In this document: piece by piece, positions 59,768 to 64,000 of the stretch
Layout of the letters: each line of letters begins with the position of its first letter
Numbering within the stretch: position 1 is the stretch's first letter
Notes under the pieces: model-generated
Databases searched by the model: none
What the model was told of the DNA's origin: nothing
Seen by the model: only the letters and a program-made list of their open reading frames with translations
Assembly: GCA_016748015.1 (NCBI GenBank)
Contig: JAAOMT010000003.1
Span: 1,101,187 to 1,165,186 of the forward strand
Reading direction: 5' to 3'
DNA length: 64,000 nt
From: Geosiphon pyriformis
Lineage: Eukaryota; Glomeromycota; Glomeromycetes; Archaeosporales; Geosiphonaceae
Program-made: the position numbers and the translations under genes

Positions 59768-60720
59768 CATGAAATTATCTTATAATTCCTATCATTAATT
59801 AGCATATATTATCATTTCAAATGATCACTTATTACATTAGCAAAAATGTCTGAAATTATCATTTAATTAATAACCCAAATTGTACACAACACAAATGTAA
59901 CCTAATTACGATGATCAATCATGCAATACCCCGAACTATGTAACATTCAGAAGTTTGCCGAAATTTGTAGAAATTCACCGAAATAATTGATAGTTCACCG
60001 AAATATCTAATAGTTTGCCAAAATAACTTGTAATTTGCCAAAATGTATCTTTAATTCAGCGAAATTTTAGAAAATAGCAAAGTTCAAGTTCATAGAATAG
60101 TGTTATGACAAGTTGTATAAAAAAAGAGCTTCTCTCTTCGAGAAAATGTATCTTACCTTAGATTTATCTCTTAAAAACCATTCCTATACACACAAAAAGA
60201 AATAAATATCAAATAATTCGAAAAAAAACCAAATTCTTTAATTATTGTACTTGGAAAATTCCCAAAACCCAACTAACATTTTAAAATTGATTAGCTACCA
60301 ATTTCAGTAAACTGTTAATGACTCCAGGCCTGGATAGAAAACGTTTCCCTCGACAAAATTCTATTTTTTTTACATTTCTTTTATTTTCTTTTATTTTCTT
60401 ATTACAATCATTGGGGTAGTCTACAGACGAGATTCCTGTAGAAGAATTGACTTTCACAGCAAAGTAACTACACATTTTTTTAGTGAGCTTCCAGATGAGC
60501 AATTTCTGGGAAAGAGTTGACGTTTATTACAACGTAACTACATAAAGCAACTGGCATGGAATTGGCCATTCCACTCATAAGCCCAGCAAGTTCAAATTAT
60601 AGGAGATAATTTGAAGATAAATTCAGTTACTGGAGGTTCAACCACATCCAGAAAACATGAATTCACAGCAAATAAGTATCAACAACATTACAGAAAAGAG
60701 ACCAAAAACCTCCAGTAATA
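59736..60720 (+). repeat. 3' LTR of element B
   Basis: 985 bp, same length as the 5' LTR. It ends AGTAATA where the 5' LTR ends GGTAACA, again a C/T difference. The 20-bp-period repeat is conserved, with several CG words changed to TG or CA. Confidence 0.93.
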
Positions 60721-61728
60721 ACAGCTAGATAGTCTGTTTTCATGAGAAAAGCTTCTGTTTGTGTGGTAAAAGCAGTTGATGATAAACAATTGTGGATTTC
60801 CAGAGATCTGCATTGGGCATTGCTTTATACTTTTCCAATTAGTACTATGGCTCATAATTTTTCTAATTTGTTGGAATTATATGATGAGAAGACTTGTTTT
60901 ATTGGCTGTAATTCCAATTTATATGTGCATAATAGATGTGTAATTGTGTGTTTTGTTGACGAGACATTTAAATTGGCTGCTATTGGTTTTACTTTGGTGT
61001 TTAAGGGTGTAAATTTGCATTGGACTAGTTTTTTTTTGGCCCATTGTGCTTATTGCAAACAGTTTGGTCATATTTTTACAGAGTGTTTATTGGGTGGAAA
61101 TTCTGGCATTCATGGTAAGCAGATAGTAACTTCTCAGGATCAGGTCTATTTGGCCAACATATATAAGAGGAAGCAGGCATCAATCATTTGCCCAGTTTCT
61201 TTTGGTGGGAAAACTTGAGCTCAAGTTGCTGGTGGTTCTTCCCCTCATGTGGGTTTATCGGATCTTTTTGGTACTAATTCATCTTCAAGTGTAAAACCTG
61301 TCTTATTGGTTTCTGACTCTCTTGGTAATTCCTGTTTGGTTGATCGATTGGCCTCTCTAAAATGCTCTTTAGGGCTCTTGACAGATTAGGTTTCGATTAT
61401 TATAAGAAAATTGAGCTTTGTGGAATTGGTGTCTTTGGCATCCAAATCTTATGTTCCTCCTCCAGTTGTTCTTGAACCTGTTATGTCTAATTTGGATTCG
61501 GATATAGCCATGGATGATACTCTGCTGTTTCCTCCTCCCTTTCTTTTAGTTGTTACTGCAAACTCAGTTACTGATCTTAGTTCAAGTAGTTCTAAAGTTC
61601 TGACCACCAAGATGGGTGGTTTAGAATTTAAGATGGTGGCTTTAAAGGTGTCAGTTGAATCTGTTTTGGAAAGATTAGATTGTTTATGCTCTGGTTTGGG
61701 TTTATCAACTTCTCTTACTTTCCAATGA
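60721..61728 (+). pseudogene. LINE ORF1, C-terminal half
   Basis: It continues the ORF1 interrupted at 51547. After the flank the frame gives a TAG (family Trp), then SVFMRKASVCVVKAVDDKQL. It has a retroviral-type zinc knuckle CAYCKQFGHIFTEC near 61050-61090 and ends after a TGA (61216, family Trp) and a TAG (61387, family Gln) with LSTSLTFQ at 61728. The knuckle and basic segments fit RNA binding. Family comparison is from memory. Confidence 0.75.
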
Positions 61729-61739
61729 ATAACTTCATG

Positions 61740-62004
61740 TAGAAATTTGCAATGTGTAATGTTCAAGATATTAATATTCCTGCCAAGCAGAAGGACATTA
61801 TCTGTTGACATAAAGATTTTGAGAATTTGGTTTTGATAATTACAGAGATGAAGCTGAGGTTTAGCAACAGGTCTTGGATTAGGGATAAGTTTGATGAAGT
61901 CAGGGTCTTTTTATCTGGGTTGGACAAGGGTTTTCTTGGTGCTGGGATTGCAATTATTATAAACACTTCTCTAGCTTGTCATATTTGTAAGGTTTTTGAG
62001 ATGC
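61740..62004 (+). pseudogene. LINE ORF2 start: AP-type endonuclease, cut by element C
   Basis: Directly after ORF1 the frames read NVQDINIPAKQKDII, then ENLVLIITEMKLR, which has the family position of the catalytic ETK of APE-type LINE endonucleases (here EMK), and FLSGLDKGFLGAGIAIIIN. The reading ends at 62004, where the LTR of element C starts. TGA near 61806 replaces a Trp. The remainder of ORF2 must lie beyond the window. Confidence 0.65.
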
Positions 62005-62972
62005 TGTTACTGGAAGTTTTTGGTCTCTTTTCTTAATGGTTGTTGATGTCTGTTTGCTGTAAATTCACATTTTCTGGATGTGGTTGAACTTCTAGTAGCT
62101 GAATTTATCTTTAAATTATCTTTTATAATTTGAACTGCTGGGCTTATAAGTAGAATGGCCAATTCCGTGCCAGTTACTTTGTGTAGTTATGTTGTAGTAA
62201 ACGTCAACTTTTTTTCAGGAATTGCTCATCTGGAAGCTCACTAAAAATGTGTAGTTACTTTGCTGTAAAAGTCAACTCTTCTACAGAAATTTTGTCTGTA
62301 AGCTACCCTAATGATTGTAATAAGAAAAGAAAAGAAAAATAAAAGAAATGTAAAAGAAATAAAATTTTATCAAGGGAAACGTTTTCTATCCAGGCCTGAA
62401 GTCACTAACAGTTTACTGAAATTGGTAGCTAATCAATTTCAAAATGTTAGTTGGATTTGGAGATTTTCCAAGTGCAATAATTAAAGAATTTGGTTTTTTG
62501 AATTATTTGATATTTATTTCTTTTTGTGTGTATAGGAATGGTTCTAAATGATAAATCTAAAGTAAGATACATTTTCTCGAAAAGAGAAGCTCTTCTTTTA
62601 TACAACTTGTTGTAGTACTAGTCTATAAACTTGAACTTTTTTTTTTACTGTGGTTTCAATAAACTAAAGATACCTTTCAGCGAACTTACAAGTTATTTCT
62701 ATAAACTATTGAATATTTCGGTGAACTATTAATTATTTCGGCAAATTTCTACAAATTTCAGCAAACTCTTGAATATTAAATGATTTAGGGTATTGTGTAA
62801 TTTGATCATTCTAATTTCTATAGTACAAATTGGGTTATTAATTGATTGATAATATTCGATAATTTGATTAAATAATAAGTGATAATTTGAATGCTAATAT
62901 ATGCTAATTTAATGGTAGAAATTATAAAGGTAATATTATGTTAATTAATATCTCAAGTTTTGGTTGGTAATA
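62005..62972 (-). repeat. 3' LTR of element C
   Basis: About 968 bp, clearly the reverse complement of the LTR of element B. Its plus-strand left edge is TGTTACTGGAAG and its right edge is GGTAATA. It is more diverged than the two LTRs of B are from each other, including small indels. Confidence 0.9.
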
Positions 62973-63655
62973 TAACCTTCTTCTCAAGACTGAGCTCCGT
63001 CAAAGTCCAAGTATTGTCTGCACATTCCAGATAGTAATCTAAAATTACTGAAGAAATTTGGTCTGAAAATTGTTGAAATTTCAGTTCTGTGAGTTTCCTA
63101 ATGTATTAGATTTTCAGTGGTTGTAAAATTGAGTTTTATAGAACATTTTCACAGGTGTGAAATAGGTCATAAAGTTTAAGAGCTGCTTTAAGTTTGTAGC
63201 GACTGTTTGTCAGTCCAGCCATTGTCTTAAATTTGTTGTAGAGTTGTTTCTGAATGGCTTCTTTTGTGAGGTTGGCTGTTGTGAGTTCTAGTTTTTGTTC
63301 ATGCAGTGTTTTTCCAATGTGAAAATATTTATAGATTGGAGGGTATTCATTGTTTTTTTCATTAAGACACTGTTGAAGTTTTTGTTGTGGCATTTAGTGG
63401 AATGTCAATAGGTGGGAACAACAAATTTTCTCTCAAGGCAAGCTTCAAAAGTTCTGGTAAGTGAATTTCAGAATAACTTCTAGTGTTCTTTTTATAAGAG
63501 TAATAATTTCGTAATTTTGGGGATAAGGTTGTGGCTGTTTCTGTTTGAGTATAATTAATATGTTTTCCTGTAATAGTAATAGATAATTCAGGTATTGTTT
63601 TTAAAGCTAACATTAGTTTTTGGAATAATTGTTGAATGTTTTGTGGAATAGTCAT
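62973..63655 (-). pseudogene. Third ORF of element C
   Basis: ATG 63655 gives MTIPQNIQQLFQKLMLALKT, intact where element B has a stop. A frame change near 63370 and stops near 63134 and 63090 break it. The C-terminus ends SVILDYYLE before the purine tract and LTR. It shows that the ORF of the family starts at this ATG. Confidence 0.8.
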
Positions 63656-63783
63656 TATGATGATTTTTAAGAAACTAAAAATTTTCCTAAGTGAAATTAT
63701 TATTATTATTTTTTTGGTATGTGGATTTTATGTTATTTTTGTAAGATTGTTTCTGAGTTTTTATAGAAGAATAACTATAGTAA

Positions 63784-64000
63784 TTAAGTGTTCAAGTTGG
63801 GAGGTTGTTTAATGACAACTATTAATTCCAAATTTTGGGAAATATCTTCAGGGTTAATTAAAGGAAAATGTGTACCAATTTGTGAGATTAATGGTTTAGG
63901 ATGTATTTTAGAGTGATAATGTTTCAATCGATCTCCATGTGCAACTTTTGCTAGTATTTTCCCATCAAGTCTTAACTTGTATGATCCATTTCTTAAGATT
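63784..64000 (-). pseudogene. Integrase C-terminus of element C (partial)
   Basis: The window-end sequence reads NGSYKLRLDGKILAKVAHG downward to PPNLNT and the TAA at 63784-63786, matching the integrase end of element B. It is open as far as visible. Confidence 0.85.

Larger units (their letters stand above)
51548..60720 (+). mobile_element. Ty3/gypsy retrotransposon B with dUTPase, 9.17 kb, complete but dead
   Basis: Two 985-bp LTRs (51548-52532 and 59736-60720) flank gag, protease, a Cys-rich module, dUTPase, RT, RNase H, integrase and a third ORF, all on the plus strand. The element sits inside LINE ORF1. The flanks are CACAA before and ACAGC after; removing the element and one shared ACA restores the LINE frame, so the target duplication is short and mutated. 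About ten in-frame stops break pol. A 58-bp run of N (53469-53526) hides part of gag. Confidence 0.93.
62005..64000 (-). mobile_element. Ty3/gypsy retrotransposon C, same family as B, minus strand, cut by window end
   Basis: From the window end downward: pol C-terminus, third ORF, LTR. It is inserted in the LINE ORF2 endonuclease in the opposite direction to element B. The base before its LTR is 62004; the other flank lies outside, so the target duplication cannot be checked. Confidence 0.9.

Noticed and set aside
1-64000. tRNA, rRNA and CRISPR arrays
   Set aside because: No cloverleaf with a GGTTCRA-type B box was found; GGTTCGA words near 27666 and 29802 lack tRNA context. No spaced direct-repeat array other than the LTR 20-bp repeat and the simple repeats listed.

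Overview
The window looks like nuclear DNA of an arbuscular mycorrhizal fungus (Glomeromycotina). This is an inference. It rests on the very high A+T content, intron-rich fungal genes, and a LINE and a DDE transposase that I recognise from memory as families common in Rhizophagus and Gigaspora. No database could be searched.

Layout. 1-14.4 kb is transposon graveyard: an eroded Ty3/gypsy element, a DNA transposon with ~0.7 kb terminal inverted repeats, a very old pol fossil and an A+T desert. 14.7-35.5 kb is a compact gene island: a SMARCAL1-type annealing helicase, PGAP1/Bst1 GPI inositol-deacylase, the INO80 subunit Nhp10, an MMTAG2 homologue, an unknown tail-anchored coiled-coil protein, a CACUL1-like cullin-domain protein, a divergent RPS27/RPS16 pair and the 3-hydroxyacyl-CoA dehydratase Phs1. 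35.8-42.3 kb is a second A+T desert holding LINE fragments. 42.7-48.7 kb is a second gene island: a small heat-shock protein, a HAD phosphatase and eEF2. From 48.7 kb to the end is a nested transposon block: a LINE (ORF1 plus endonuclease) is split by a 9.2-kb Ty3/gypsy element on the plus strand and again by a minus-strand relative that runs off the window.

Main discoveries. (1) The nested Ty3/gypsy element carries a recognisable dUTPase domain and a cysteine-rich module between protease and reverse transcriptase, plus a third ORF after integrase that is present in all three Ty3 copies. (2) Nearly every disabling change that can be interpreted in the transposons is a C-to-T or G-to-A transition, with C+G loss around them, as expected for deamination or a RIP-like process. 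(3) Host genes contain extreme microexons: 4, 11 and 13 nt in the MMTAG2 gene, and 9 and 18 nt in the helicase gene that encode the helicase GTP and AEDRAH motifs. The exon models of the helicase, MMTAG2, RPS27, RPS16, eEF2, the HAD phosphatase and the tail-anchored protein all sum to whole codon numbers. (4) The Ty3 LTR has a six-unit repeat with 20-bp period just upstream of its TATA box.
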